Source: Solobacterium sp. (GTDB taxonomy: Bacteria; Bacillota_I; Bacilli_A; Erysipelotrichales; Erysipelotrichaceae). Taken from it: a DNA stretch of 51,833 nucleotides. The first letter of the stretch is position 1, and every line of letters starts with the position of its first letter. Position numbers and translations under genes: made by a program. The notes beneath the pieces were generated by a model. The model saw only the letters and a list, made by a program, of their open reading frames with translations. It made no database searches and had not been told where the DNA came from. Location of the stretch: the NCBI GenBank assembly GCA_017512555.1, contig JAFWFE010000027.1, positions 1 to 51,833 on the forward strand, given 5' to 3'. Below, piece after piece: positions 44,136 to 51,833 of this stretch.

Positions 44136-44936
44136 TTACAGCAAAACGAAATTAGGTATCCTGCTTAAAAGAGTTTTTTGCCAGTTTTTCTGAAAAAAAT
44201 CCATAAATAGGCTTGCATTATAGTTACCTGTTATTCTTCTTAGTGTGAGCACAGTAGGTACTGATTTATGAACAGCACAACACCATCTAATTTTAGAGGC
44301 TGGCGGTCCAAATTCTTCCCAAGTTTCCTTTGGATCCATGTGGCATTTTGCTTCTTCAAAATGTAGTTGTGGCCATTGTGCCTTTGCTTTTTTTACTGCT
44401 TCAAGTGTATCGGACAGTTCCATTCCAGTATTACTGAAAACAACATAAAAGTCACTCGGCGCCAAGGCTCTTGCAGTCAGATCAAGCAACACTAGGGAAT
44501 CTTTGCCACCAGAAAAAGCACACACAAATGCATATCCCTGCTGAGAATACCTCTCGTGCTGTTCCTGAATAAAATTAACCGCTTTTTGCTGAAGATTAAT
44601 CATTAGAGAGCGATTCACTTCGTATAAACGATCTGTATCAATAGGTTGTAGCTTTAGTCTTTCATTCGTTAATCTATTGATAATAGGCTTGGTATAAAAC
44701 CCACCACCTTGTGCTTCTGCAACAACCACACCATTCATTACATATCGACGCACACCCTCAGCCCATAGTAGTGGAGCATCTGTATCTTTAGGATAATCCC
44801 AATATGCATCCATACCAAAGAAGTCGAGTTCTTCATGAAAGACTGGACGGATTTCCTTTTGTATTTTTGCGTCAATTGTAAGTCGGAAAATGCCGTACTC
44901 TTCAGTCCATTCATATCCATACATACTAAAACTCAC
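44136..44936 (-). CDS. PAPS reductase-family (DndC-like) protein, C-terminally truncated
   Basis: This 266-residue protein contains the ATP-pyrophosphatase-type loop AFSGGKDSLVLLDL (about 139-152), VFSNTGMELSDT and an Arg-Trp-Cys-Cys segment (IRWCCAVHKSVP) of the PAPS-reductase superfamily. The N-terminal third (WTEEYGIFRL and on) is an extra domain. Full-length relatives continue for 200 or more residues with further Cys and Arg motifs; here the match stops after RRITGNYNA and an unrelated tail of about 25 residues follows. Proteins of this superfamily work in DNA phosphorothioation and in some phage-defence loci. No dnd partners are present, so this is probably a remnant. Confidence 0.72.
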   Translation of the reverse strand: MSFSMYGYEWTEEYGIFRLTIDAKIQKEIRPVFHEELDFFGMDAYWDYPKDTDAPLLWAEGVRRYVMNGVVVAEAQGGGFYTKPIINRLTNERLKLQPIDTDRLYEVNRSLMINLQQKAVNFIQEQHERYSQQGYAFVCAFSGGKDSLVLLDLTARALAPSDFYVVFSNTGMELSDTLEAVKKAKAQWPQLHFEEAKCHMDPKETWEEFGPPASKIRWCCAVHKSVPTVLTLRRITGNYNASLFMDFFQKNWQKTLLSRIPNFVLL

Positions 44937-44942
44937 CTCTTT

Positions 44943-45215
44943 TCAACGTAGTATTTCTCCACAATTATACTTCTTCCTCCATGGCCTGATACGGTGAAGA
45001 ACAGCATGACAGGTGGGGCAAACAGTAATAAACATGTCTTCTCCATACTTTTTATTTCCATCCAGTTCCACAGGTGATTCCGTAAGATGAGCCTGGAGAA
45101 GATTTCCACAAGACTGATAGTATAGTTCCGGTTTCAAGTTACATATATCGCAATGATCGGAAAGTTTAACTCTTAATCCATCTCTTTTTTCTATCAACCG
45201 ATGCAAGTGACCCAA
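44943..45215 (-). CDS. HNH nuclease-like protein with TTG start, maybe 5'-truncated
   Basis: This 90-residue ORF has the zinc-coordinating HNH pattern: CDICNLKPEL, then an AHL segment, then CPTCHAVLHRIRPW. The likely start is TTG 45215, with GGAGGG 7 bases upstream. The same frame stays open for about 30 codons before it (FGNAYEDIGFPEGVLL) with a coding-like composition and no start codon before an upstream stop. The HNH gene may therefore have lost its 5' end. It lies 6 bases before the PAPS-reductase-like gene, in the same A+T-rich segment. Confidence 0.6.
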   Translation of the reverse strand: MGHLHRLIEKRDGLRVKLSDHCDICNLKPELYYQSCGNLLQAHLTESPVELDGNKKYGEDMFITVCPTCHAVLHRIRPWRKKYNCGEILR

Positions 45216-45323
45216 TAAAACACCCTCCGGAAATCCGATATCTTCATAAGCATTCCCAAATTCAGCGTGGAAATAATATTCATTATAATTAAGTTACGAA
45301 CAAAGAATATCTTTCTAAATATT

Positions 45324-45764
45324 TTATCGGATGAGCATGTTTGTGACGATCCAGCCCAGGAGCAGGGATAGAAGTAATGTCCACAAGGATTGGCGGCTTT
45401 GTGCTCTCTGTACCTTACTGACATAGTGTTTCCCGGTCTCTTTGTGAATCGTGATGTTGATCTCATCAGGGAATGACGACATGTAGTGTTCATACTGGCT
45501 GTTGGGATTATTGCATACCATGATGGAGTGTTTCTCACCCTGGTATTCCCATTCATATTTCCAGTCGATGACATAACGTTTGGATTTATCATCCCAGGTC
45601 TGTCTTCCCGGGATGTAATTGAATCCTGGTTCATCTACTCTGTACGCTTTGTAAGAAAGGGCCATGGGATCTTCTGTTACGGAAGGTTGTTTGTTTCTTT
45701 GTGAATACAGAATGAATAATTCGATAACGACGGTAACAATAACAAATACGAATAGTTTAAGCAT
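45324..45764 (-). CDS. Small two-helix membrane protein
   Basis: This 146-residue protein has an N-terminal helix (about 3-20), a soluble beta-rich middle (YVIDWKYEWEYQGEKHSIMV), and a C-terminal helix (about 126-144). The pattern resembles DUF3592-type membrane proteins found near zinc-ribbon or stress genes. ATG 45764 follows AGGAGACTACAT. The gene is divergent from the large zinc-ribbon protein at 45894. Confidence 0.72.
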   Translation of the reverse strand: MLKLFVFVIVTVVIELFILYSQRNKQPSVTEDPMALSYKAYRVDEPGFNYIPGRQTWDDKSKRYVIDWKYEWEYQGEKHSIMVCNNPNSQYEHYMSSFPDEINITIHKETGKHYVSKVQRAQSRQSLWTLLLSLLLGWIVTNMLIR

Positions 45765-45893
45765 ATGTAGTCTCCTGTTGTTTCTGATTAGTACAGGTGG
45801 TCTTCTCCGCCTGTCTGTGTTTTCAGCCCTTGTTGGGTTATCACTATTATATTATTGTGATTGAATATTTATCTATATTCTGAAGGAGGAGGT

Positions 45894-48518
45894 ATGGCTG
45901 AATATTGTAGTAAATGCGGTGCTGTTCTGCCTGACGGTGCGAAATTCTGTATGAAATGCGGTGAAAAAGTCGAGAGACAGATACCGGTATCTGACAGAAA
46001 AAAAGAACCTCAGCAGAATCGCTCTGAGGGAAAAAGCCATAAGAAAACAGCTTCTTCCTCTATTCCTAAGACAAAAAAACCGGAAAACAAGAATACTTCC
46101 GGAGGGATAGGCGGTAAGCTGCTGATCCTTGTACTGGCGGCAGTACTGGCATTCACCGGATTTGTGTATCCGGGTTTTCTGCGTGACAAGAAAGAGTCTG
46201 GAGGTACAGAAGTCATACAGAACGATACGCCCAAAACAGAATCTCCTGATAAAAAAGAGTATGAGACACTGAGTTATAAAAAGACCGGTCAGTTGTCTCC
46301 GGATGCGGACAGAGTTACGCTGACTGTATCTGACTGCCTTGTGGAAGAAGCTGTGGAGTATTCTGTTACACCACTGAGTTCGTACATATCTGAAGGCGGG
46401 GAATCAGAAGTATACCGGTATGATATCTCTTCGGATCAGATCAAGGGAAATGTGAACGGATTTATGGAGATCCGGATACCGTATGATGAAGACTTCTTTG
46501 CGGAAGGGGAAGATCCTGCCCGCTGTATGAGTGTACATGCCATAAACGATGACGGATCCTTTGAACTGGAACTGTTTGATGTAGATGAAGTAAACAAAGA
46601 GGTAGTCATCTACGCGGAACATCTTTCAGAACGGCAGTTGTTTCACTACCGGGATGAACTGCGTGCACTGAAGTATGATATTAATTTCGGAAATGCCTTT
46701 GTGGGTAATCTCAGTCTGGAGGACTATACAAAAGCCTTTGAGGAGTTTATTCATGATATCGAAATGGATCCTGAATCCTGGAATACAGATTACCGCAAGT
46801 GGGCAGACACAAGAGATGGACTTATTGAACTGGCGATGGGAGCGATGTACGGTACGTTGGTCAAAGTATTCCCGGAAGGGCTGAATGCACAGCTTTATGA
46901 TTCTTCCATGTGGCTTGGCAATGCCGCAAATATCCTGGCGCTGGGCGGACAATATACCCAGTCGTATATGAACCGCGGAATGACGATGCTTGGAAAACTG
47001 GGTATCTATACATCGATGTGCAAGCTTTCGTATGAGTTTTTCAAACACAAGAACGACGGCGGAGATATCACAAGAAATGAAGTCTTATCTCTGTATAAAA
47101 CCTATATCAACACAGCACTGGATTATGTTTCTTACTATCAGACAGGGACGATCGTGCCGATGGTAAGTATGTATATGTCGGGAGTATTTGTGTTCGGATT
47201 ATTCATTGACTCCATGTTTGAAGAAGCCAGATATATGAAAATGGAGGATATGGGTGCTGTCTATGAGTATTTCGGGGATAGTTTTAAAAGTGGTGATTAT
47301 AAACCGCGTACCAACCTGGAATGGTATGAGATCTTCATGGATATCATAGACAGGTACTGCGCATCAGGAAAGCAGGAATATATACCGGATGCGGTAGAAA
47401 GAGAGATACGGTTATATGCGGAGGAATTCTGGAAACTGCCTTCATCTGTTCAGAGCGAAGTAATCACTGATGCCGGATATAAACGGATGCCGTATCCGAC
47501 AGAGAGTGAGATTGAAGAACTGACGAATAACTATATCAATAATCTTACCTATCGTCTTCATCCGGTGATGTATGAGTGCGAGAGTACAATGACAAAGCGG
47601 AACCAGAAAGCCGTTCTGGATCAGCTACGCAAGACGTACAGCAATCTGAATACCAAGACCACACTGCAGGTCGTGGATGGTAATGAGAAAGTGATTTATG
47701 CCGGTTACTGGTTTAAATTCAGGGATCTGAAGAAGGAAGCGGATAAAAAGATCTGGCAGGGACAGCTCGATAAAAAGGGACGGTTTGAGGCTAAATTCAA
47801 CCTGAATGACTGGATATTTGCCGGAGTTCCGACCAGAGTGGATCTATACCGTACGGAAAAAGATATGGAGAAGGGAAAGAATCCTGTCACTACTGCCCGT
47901 ATCGTACTGGGAAAGAAAAACAGTGATCCTTCTACAGTAATGTTTGTGGAACCGGAAGATGTCACATGGGTCCTGGATGCCCTGGTATATAAACAACATA
48001 CGGATAATTATGATTCCTGTCCGGCACCGTCGGGGTTATCTACCTGCAGCGAAGTCAATATCGAATGTACGGAATCTTCCTGCCATCTTGGGGTAAAGTC
48101 ATCAACCTACATAAGCGGAAAACTGATGGAAGAGAGAGAAGGATACACATACGCCGGTGTTGATCTGACCGATGTCTCCAATCCTCCTGCCGTAGTCACA
48201 GATCCTGATGTGTTGAATCAGTGGATAAGCGGAGAAAACAAAGCCCGGGGATTCAGTTCGATAACCGTACATATGCCGGAAGACCAGGATTATAAAGGCT
48301 ATATGATCTCCGTAGGTGATACGGATCTGGTGAAGGGATCCTTTACCGAGTGCTGGCCGGAGGCGGAAGAAGGAAAGACCGTATACGTGATGACAACATG
48401 GTGTGATATCGGTTATCTCTTCCGGGCGGTAAACAGAGATGGTTCTTCAGAGTTGACGATTAAACATATTGATGCGGATCCGGAAGATTATCTGTACAGT
48501 GATCAGTGGCGTCACTGA
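45894..48518 (+). CDS. Large zinc-ribbon, membrane-anchored protein
   Basis: From ATG 45894 (AAGGAGGAGGT directly upstream) the protein has 874 residues. It starts with a double CxxC zinc ribbon (YCSKCGAVLPDGAKFCMKCG, residues about 4-23), a Lys/Ser-rich linker, one membrane helix (about 75-98) and a long outer part. That part has a beta-rich domain (about 130-260) and helical and beta segments to the C-terminus. Such proteins combine a cytoplasmic ribbon with an extracytoplasmic domain and are common in Clostridia and Erysipelotrichia. The outer beta-rich part recalls the lipoprotein at 9410-12331, but no HExxH is present. The function is unknown. Confidence 0.8.
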   Translation: MAEYCSKCGAVLPDGAKFCMKCGEKVERQIPVSDRKKEPQQNRSEGKSHKKTASSSIPKTKKPENKNTSGGIGGKLLILVLAAVLAFTGFVYPGFLRDKKESGGTEVIQNDTPKTESPDKKEYETLSYKKTGQLSPDADRVTLTVSDCLVEEAVEYSVTPLSSYISEGGESEVYRYDISSDQIKGNVNGFMEIRIPYDEDFFAEGEDPARCMSVHAINDDGSFELELFDVDEVNKEVVIYAEHLSERQLFHYRDELRALKYDINFGNAFVGNLSLEDYTKAFEEFIHDIEMDPESWNTDYRKWADTRDGLIELAMGAMYGTLVKVFPEGLNAQLYDSSMWLGNAANILALGGQYTQSYMNRGMTMLGKLGIYTSMCKLSYEFFKHKNDGGDITRNEVLSLYKTYINTALDYVSYYQTGTIVPMVSMYMSGVFVFGLFIDSMFEEARYMKMEDMGAVYEYFGDSFKSGDYKPRTNLEWYEIFMDIIDRYCASGKQEYIPDAVEREIRLYAEEFWKLPSSVQSEVITDAGYKRMPYPTESEIEELTNNYINNLTYRLHPVMYECESTMTKRNQKAVLDQLRKTYSNLNTKTTLQVVDGNEKVIYAGYWFKFRDLKKEADKKIWQGQLDKKGRFEAKFNLNDWIFAGVPTRVDLYRTEKDMEKGKNPVTTARIVLGKKNSDPSTVMFVEPEDVTWVLDALVYKQHTDNYDSCPAPSGLSTCSEVNIECTESSCHLGVKSSTYISGKLMEEREGYTYAGVDLTDVSNPPAVVTDPDVLNQWISGENKARGFSSITVHMPEDQDYKGYMISVGDTDLVKGSFTECWPEAEEGKTVYVMTTWCDIGYLFRAVNRDGSSELTIKHIDADPEDYLYSDQWRH

Positions 48519-48555
48519 TCCGTACCAGTACAAACGATATCTGTTCCAAGTACTT

Positions 48556-48602
48556 AAAAACTGCATTGACTCAATCAACCAGTCAGTGCAGTTTTGTTTT
48601 AG
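48556..48602. terminator. Bidirectional intrinsic terminator
   Basis: AAAACTGCATTGACT pairs with AGTCAGTGCAGTTTT around an 8-base loop, with T residues on both sides. It lies between convergent genes. Confidence 0.85.
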
Positions 48603-48621
48603 ATCTTTCTGGTATTGATCC

Positions 48622-49566
48622 TCAGTTGACAACGTTGATGGGATTACCGCTGCGATAAGCTTCAATATTCTGCCGGATAATACCGACAAGACGTTTACGG
48701 CTGTCAGCGGCTTTCCAGCCGATGTGCGGTGTCAGGATGACATTGGAAAGCGTGAACAGAGGGCTGTCTTCCGGCAGTGGTTCTGTTTCCTGCACATCCA
48801 GGGCTGCACCGGCAATCTCTCCGTCACGTAGTGCTTTATATAGTGCTTTTTCGTCGATCAAGGCACCTCTGGAAGTATTGATCAGACAGGCACTTTTCTT
48901 CATTTTTTTCAATGCGTCTGCGTCAATGATATGCCGGGTGGCGTCATTCAGCGGACAATGCAGGGAGATATAATCGCTTTCTGCCAGCAGTTCATCCAGT
49001 GATACATGCCGGATACCGTCCCGGTCTTCCTTCTTTGTCCGGGTATAGACCAGGATATTCATCCCCAGACTGAGCGCGGTACGGATCACCAGGGAACCGA
49101 TATGACCTTCACCGATCACACCCAGTGTCTTCCCGTAGACTTCGTTGTGGGGGACACAAAGATAATCTGTGAAGTTTGACTTGTCACCCCGTTCCAGCAT
49201 CGCTGACTGGATCTGCATGGAGCTTGATAACATCAGCAGGAACATAATTGCCATTTCCCGTACGCTTTCAGAGGAATAAGCAGGAACGTTACAGACGGTG
49301 ATACCGTGTTCACGGGCAGCCTGGATATCCAGGTTGTTATATCCGGTACCGGCTTCCACAATCAGCTTCAGCTGTGGAGGAAATGAGGCAATCATCTCTC
49401 GTGTGACCGGATTCTCCTTGGTAACCAGGATATCCGCATCCTGAACGCGTTTCGCCAGTTTTGTTTCATCTGCGTCATCGTAAACAACAACTTCTTCTGA
49501 TAGTTTTGAAAAATCCAGCAGTTGATCGTAGTTCATCTTCTTTCCGCACAGGACGACAGTTTTCAT
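48622..49566 (-). CDS. D-isomer-specific 2-hydroxyacid dehydrogenase
   Basis: This 314-residue NAD-dependent enzyme oxidises or reduces D-2-hydroxyacids such as D-lactate, glycerate or hydroxyisocaproate. The nucleotide-binding loop is GVIGEGHIG (about 145-153). The catalytic Arg is in INTSRGALID, the Glu in DVQETEPLP and the His in LTPHIGW. Length and layout are usual for the family. The substrate cannot be assigned. ATG 49566 follows AAGGAGAATAACC. The gene is monocistronic and convergent with the zinc-ribbon gene. Confidence 0.93.
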   Translation of the reverse strand: MKTVVLCGKKMNYDQLLDFSKLSEEVVVYDDADETKLAKRVQDADILVTKENPVTREMIASFPPQLKLIVEAGTGYNNLDIQAAREHGITVCNVPAYSSESVREMAIMFLLMLSSSMQIQSAMLERGDKSNFTDYLCVPHNEVYGKTLGVIGEGHIGSLVIRTALSLGMNILVYTRTKKEDRDGIRHVSLDELLAESDYISLHCPLNDATRHIIDADALKKMKKSACLINTSRGALIDEKALYKALRDGEIAGAALDVQETEPLPEDSPLFTLSNVILTPHIGWKAADSRKRLVGIIRQNIEAYRSGNPINVVN

Positions 49567-49649
49567 GGTTATTCTCCTTAAACTCTGTCTACATCATAAC
49601 ATCAGCCGGGATAATTCACTTGTGTAGAATTTATGTATTCTGACAGTAA

Positions 49650-49670
49650 ATGTAAACTGATGTGTTACAT
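49650..49670. promoter_or_regulatory. Inverted repeat upstream of the XRE regulator gene
   Basis: ATGTAA (49650-49655) and TTACAT (49665-49670) are perfect arms around 9 bases. Its place about 80 bases before the XRE start suggests an operator for that regulator. Confidence 0.45.
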
Positions 49671-49749
49671 TATGAACAGGAGAGTTTCTTGAAACTACTA
49701 CAGAAAGATCTGAAAATAGTAACAGGCAAGGAAAGGAGAATCTTAACCT

Positions 49750-50193
49750 ATGAATGCACTGGGAACGAAAATTGCCGGAAAAAGAAAAGAACTCGGGATG
49801 ACACAGATTGAGTTTGCGGAAAAACTCATGGTGACCAGACAGACAGTCAGCCGCTGGGAAGCCGGTACAGTGATGCCGGATATTGAGAAAATCGCAGATA
49901 TTGCTTCTCTGCTGGAGGTCAGCTGTGATTACCTGCTGAAGGATGAACAAACGGAAGATACAGTGCCTGTACGCGGAATCAGCCGTCTGATTCAGAATAC
50001 TATGGGAAGACGTGTACGCCTGAATTTCTTTGATGACGAAGCCGACATCGATCTGTATGACACAGATTGTACAATACTGGATTTTGAAGGAAACTGGATG
50101 AAGGTTTCAGCTGAAACGAAGAAGGGACATGTAGAGAAACTGATTCCGTTGTCTTCTGTAATGTCTTTGGAAATTCTTGAGGAGAATGCGTAG
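49750..50193 (+). CDS. XRE-family transcriptional regulator with C-terminal Sm-like domain
   Basis: Residues 1-63 are a helix-turn-helix of the Cro/C1 type (LGMTQIEFAEKL, RQTVSRWEAG). After a short linker the last 60 residues form a small beta-rich domain (RVRLNFFDDEADIDLYDTDC, TILDFEGNWMKV, VEKLIPLSSVMSL) that is shared with the next protein. Start ATG 49750 follows AAAGGAGAATCTTAACCT. The stop codon is immediately followed by the ATG of its partner, so the two are translated together. The protein probably regulates its own operon through the repeat at 49650-49670. Confidence 0.88.
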   Translation: MNALGTKIAGKRKELGMTQIEFAEKLMVTRQTVSRWEAGTVMPDIEKIADIASLLEVSCDYLLKDEQTEDTVPVRGISRLIQNTMGRRVRLNFFDDEADIDLYDTDCTILDFEGNWMKVSAETKKGHVEKLIPLSSVMSLEILEENA

Positions 50194-50562
50194 ATGGAGT
50201 ATCTGGGATTTATATTTGGAATTTTCGGGTTAATGGCATATTTGCAAATCTCTCCGCTGAAACGCAGAATGGATAAACTGGAGGAAGAACTGACACGGAC
50301 AAAGGGAACATCTTTCCACAAAGACCGTCAGTCTCTGATGAGTGTAATACGTTCCTATACCGGAGAAAAAGTGATTTTAACACTGAAAGAAGATTACATG
50401 GATGTGGATATCGTTAGTTACGGGAATACAAAACACGGGTCAAATACGATTCTGGATGCGGATGAAGACTGGATGCTTATACGAATTGAAACACCGAAAG
50501 GAAACAAGCAGAAACTGATCCGGATGGAATCGATCCAATCCGTAAGTCCGGAACAGAAATAG
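50194..50562 (+). CDS. Membrane partner of the XRE regulator
   Basis: This 122-residue protein has one N-terminal helix (about 3-20), a short coiled-coil (LKRRMDKLEEEL) and a C-terminal domain (about 56-117) homologous to that of the regulator: KVILTLKEDYMDVDI, TILDADEDWMLIRIET, KLIRMESIQSV. The length and layout suit a single-pass protein with its domain in the cytoplasm. It begins directly after the regulator stop. The shared domain suggests hetero-oligomer formation, in which the membrane protein could hold the regulator at the membrane. Confidence 0.82.
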   Translation: MEYLGFIFGIFGLMAYLQISPLKRRMDKLEEELTRTKGTSFHKDRQSLMSVIRSYTGEKVILTLKEDYMDVDIVSYGNTKHGSNTILDADEDWMLIRIETPKGNKQKLIRMESIQSVSPEQK

Positions 50563-50613
50563 ACACAAAGAGATTAAACTTCGCATGATCCACATATGCG
50601 CGGTGATATCAGT

Positions 50614-50645
50614 AAAGCCCGGATTAATTCCGGGCTGGTTTTAAC
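50614..50645 (+). terminator. Terminator after the regulator pair
   Basis: AGCCCGG and CCGGGCT (within 50616-50636) form a stem around AATTAATT-type bases, followed by GGTTTT. Confidence 0.85.
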
Positions 50646-50684
50646 TCTGCTGGCCTGGAATCACTGCATGACCAGCAGATTAAA

Positions 50685-51599
50685 CTATTTGATTTCTGTG
50701 ACGTATTTCCGGATATATACCATCTGCGTTGAAATACCGCCGTCCATTCGCAGCGCATTCACAGTATCCAGTGACCGGAGAAATTTCAGAATCTCCGTGT
50801 CATCAACTACCCCGAAAATCTCGATCAGCATATATTCGTGCTTCGCATTCTGGGCAAATATTGTGGCGGCACGTCCGAATGTCCGGTAATCAATGATCCC
50901 GTAATCCTCTCCGGTAATATCCTTTGCCTCTCCGTCAACGATATATGTATAGGACCCGGATATCCCGTTTTCCGCATCAAGCACATAACCGGACTTGTAC
51001 GTCCAGTCTTCATCCCCGGTCCATACACCCTCCTGCCAGCCATGATACTTCAGCCACATGGTGTCCCCGGTAAAGTATGCTGTAGCAAATCCGCTGCCGT
51101 AAGCAGGGGTATTCTCCTCTCCGCGCCATTTCGTCCAGGTGTTCTTTCTCCGGACTGCTCCGACAGGTCTGCCGTATTCTTTTCCGCTTAACTGGAAAAA
51201 CCCTCCGTTGATCCCGCCTGCATATGCATACCCTGCTGCGACCGTTTCTTCGTCCGCCAGTTCGCCTAACGGTTTTGGTTCCTCCGAATAGTCAACCTGA
51301 AGAAATGTATGCTCAGACGGTATGACCCGCAGTATATCATACTGGACTCCTTCCAATGATCCGGTTTCATGGAATACCTCCTGCACTGTCCCGTCAGTAT
51401 ATACGTTGATCGCGGTAGTGATATCCCTGCTGAGATGATCACTTTTTTCTTTTTCATCCCACGAATATGTAACAGGTTTACTCCGGGAATTTAAAACAAA
51501 AACAACTGCAGCAGTAATGAAAAGGATGACCACAGCCGGGAATAGTTTCCAATATTTCTTCAGATAATCTTTCACCTCTGAAATAATAATAGAAAACAC
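50685..51599 (-). CDS. Phosphodiester glycosidase (NAGPA) domain membrane protein
   Basis: This 304-residue protein has one N-terminal membrane helix (about 17-37) and an outer NAGPA-like domain. Landmarks are AYAGGINGGFF (about 123-133), GRAATIFAQN near residue 235, and ALRMDGGISTQMVY at the C-terminus with the Asp-Gly-Gly. The family includes the enzyme that uncovers mannose 6-phosphate and several bacterial cell-surface exoglycosidases. ATG 51599 is usable, although the ribosome site is weak. It may trim surface glycopolymers. Confidence 0.88.
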   Translation of the reverse strand: MFSIIISEVKDYLKKYWKLFPAVVILFITAAVVFVLNSRSKPVTYSWDEKEKSDHLSRDITTAINVYTDGTVQEVFHETGSLEGVQYDILRVIPSEHTFLQVDYSEEPKPLGELADEETVAAGYAYAGGINGGFFQLSGKEYGRPVGAVRRKNTWTKWRGEENTPAYGSGFATAYFTGDTMWLKYHGWQEGVWTGDEDWTYKSGYVLDAENGISGSYTYIVDGEAKDITGEDYGIIDYRTFGRAATIFAQNAKHEYMLIEIFGVVDDTEILKFLRSLDTVNALRMDGGISTQMVYIRKYVTEIK

Positions 51600-51799
51600 G
51601 GTTTCATGTCGATCATATAAAATCTAGTGTATGGATTCTATACTACACAGAGAGGAAAGCATACTTCATTATCAGAACAATACTGCTCAACGCTTCTTGT
51701 TTGGTACTACTGTAAAACAAAATTCTCTTTTTCTTCTTTCAATGTTCAGTTACAGTTCACATAGTATCGGTATTATTCGGATATCAGGAGGACACATAT

Positions 51800-51833
51800 A
51801 TGATAAAAAGATTTGAACAGGTATTGTTATGTG
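51800..51833 (+). CDS. Start of a gene running off the window
   Basis: ATG 51800 follows AGGAGGACACATAT, a strong ribosome site. Only MIKRFEQVLLC is inside the window, so nothing can be said about function. Confidence 0.55.
   Translation, partial: MIKRFEQVLLC

Noticed and set aside
44136..45215. Complete dnd phosphorothioation system
   Set aside because: Only a truncated PAPS-reductase-like gene and an HNH protein are present, with no DndA, B, D or E candidates nearby.
51631..51816. 61-codon open frame on the plus strand
   Set aside because: It has no ribosome site and overlaps the better-supported start at 51800.

Overview
The window looks like chromosome from a low- to mid-GC Gram-positive anaerobe of the Bacillota, probably a gut member of the Erysipelotrichia or Clostridia. 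This is inferred from strong AGGAGG-type ribosome sites, lipobox lipoproteins, an ECF-transporter S component, iron-sulfur aldo/keto and epoxyqueuosine-type reductases, a CcpA-type operator and many short intrinsic terminators. No rRNA, tRNA or CRISPR array was seen.

Layout. Positions 1-145 hold a repeat that resembles the right end of an IS200/IS605-type element. Next come a dicarboxylate/amino-acid symporter and a small protein (146-1811, minus). A minus-strand operon (7728 to 2080) encodes an S9 dipeptidyl-peptidase-like enzyme, a DUF2804 protein, a membrane protein, a small protein and an MFS transporter. Divergent to it is a GH1 6-phospho-beta-glucosidase (7868-9340). A large HExxH lipoprotein, a dolichol/phytol-kinase-like membrane enzyme, an integrase-like protein and an Fe-S aldo/keto reductase follow. 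A galactokinase and aldose 1-epimerase pair lies at 16160-18336.

The most striking part is 18484-32196: twelve consecutive same-strand genes from only two unrelated families, six metallo-beta-lactamase-fold hydrolases (M) and six small neutral-ceramidase-like proteins (C), in the order M C C C C M M M M M C C. Many are joined by ATGA or TAATG overlaps or by ribosome sites touching the previous stop. None has a signal peptide, so the proteins should be cytoplasmic. A perfect match to the cre consensus lies just downstream of the putative promoter of the first gene, which suggests a carbon-regulated catabolic locus. The ceramidase-like proteins keep the zinc-type histidine motifs but have Asn where true ceramidases have the nucleophilic Ser. 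One M paralogue has lost a metal-binding histidine. The substrate is unknown.

From 32283 on there is a mixed housekeeping and accessory region: a Sel1-repeat protein, an ECF S component, a thioredoxin-like protein with a C-terminal Cna-B-like domain, a DUF3267 zincin, a second copy of the terminal repeat, an Fe-S reductase, a nitroreductase, a zinc-ribbon membrane protein and two divergent calcineurin-like phosphoesterase lipoproteins. Between about 43.8 and 45.3 kb lies a more A+T-rich, apparently decayed island with a truncated PAPS-reductase-family protein, an HNH protein with a TTG start and a short ORF, wedged against an alpha/beta hydrolase that looks 5'-shortened. The window ends with a zinc-ribbon membrane-anchored protein, a 2-hydroxyacid dehydrogenase, an XRE regulator with a membrane partner sharing its C-terminal domain, a phosphodiester-glycosidase-family protein and the first codons of another gene.
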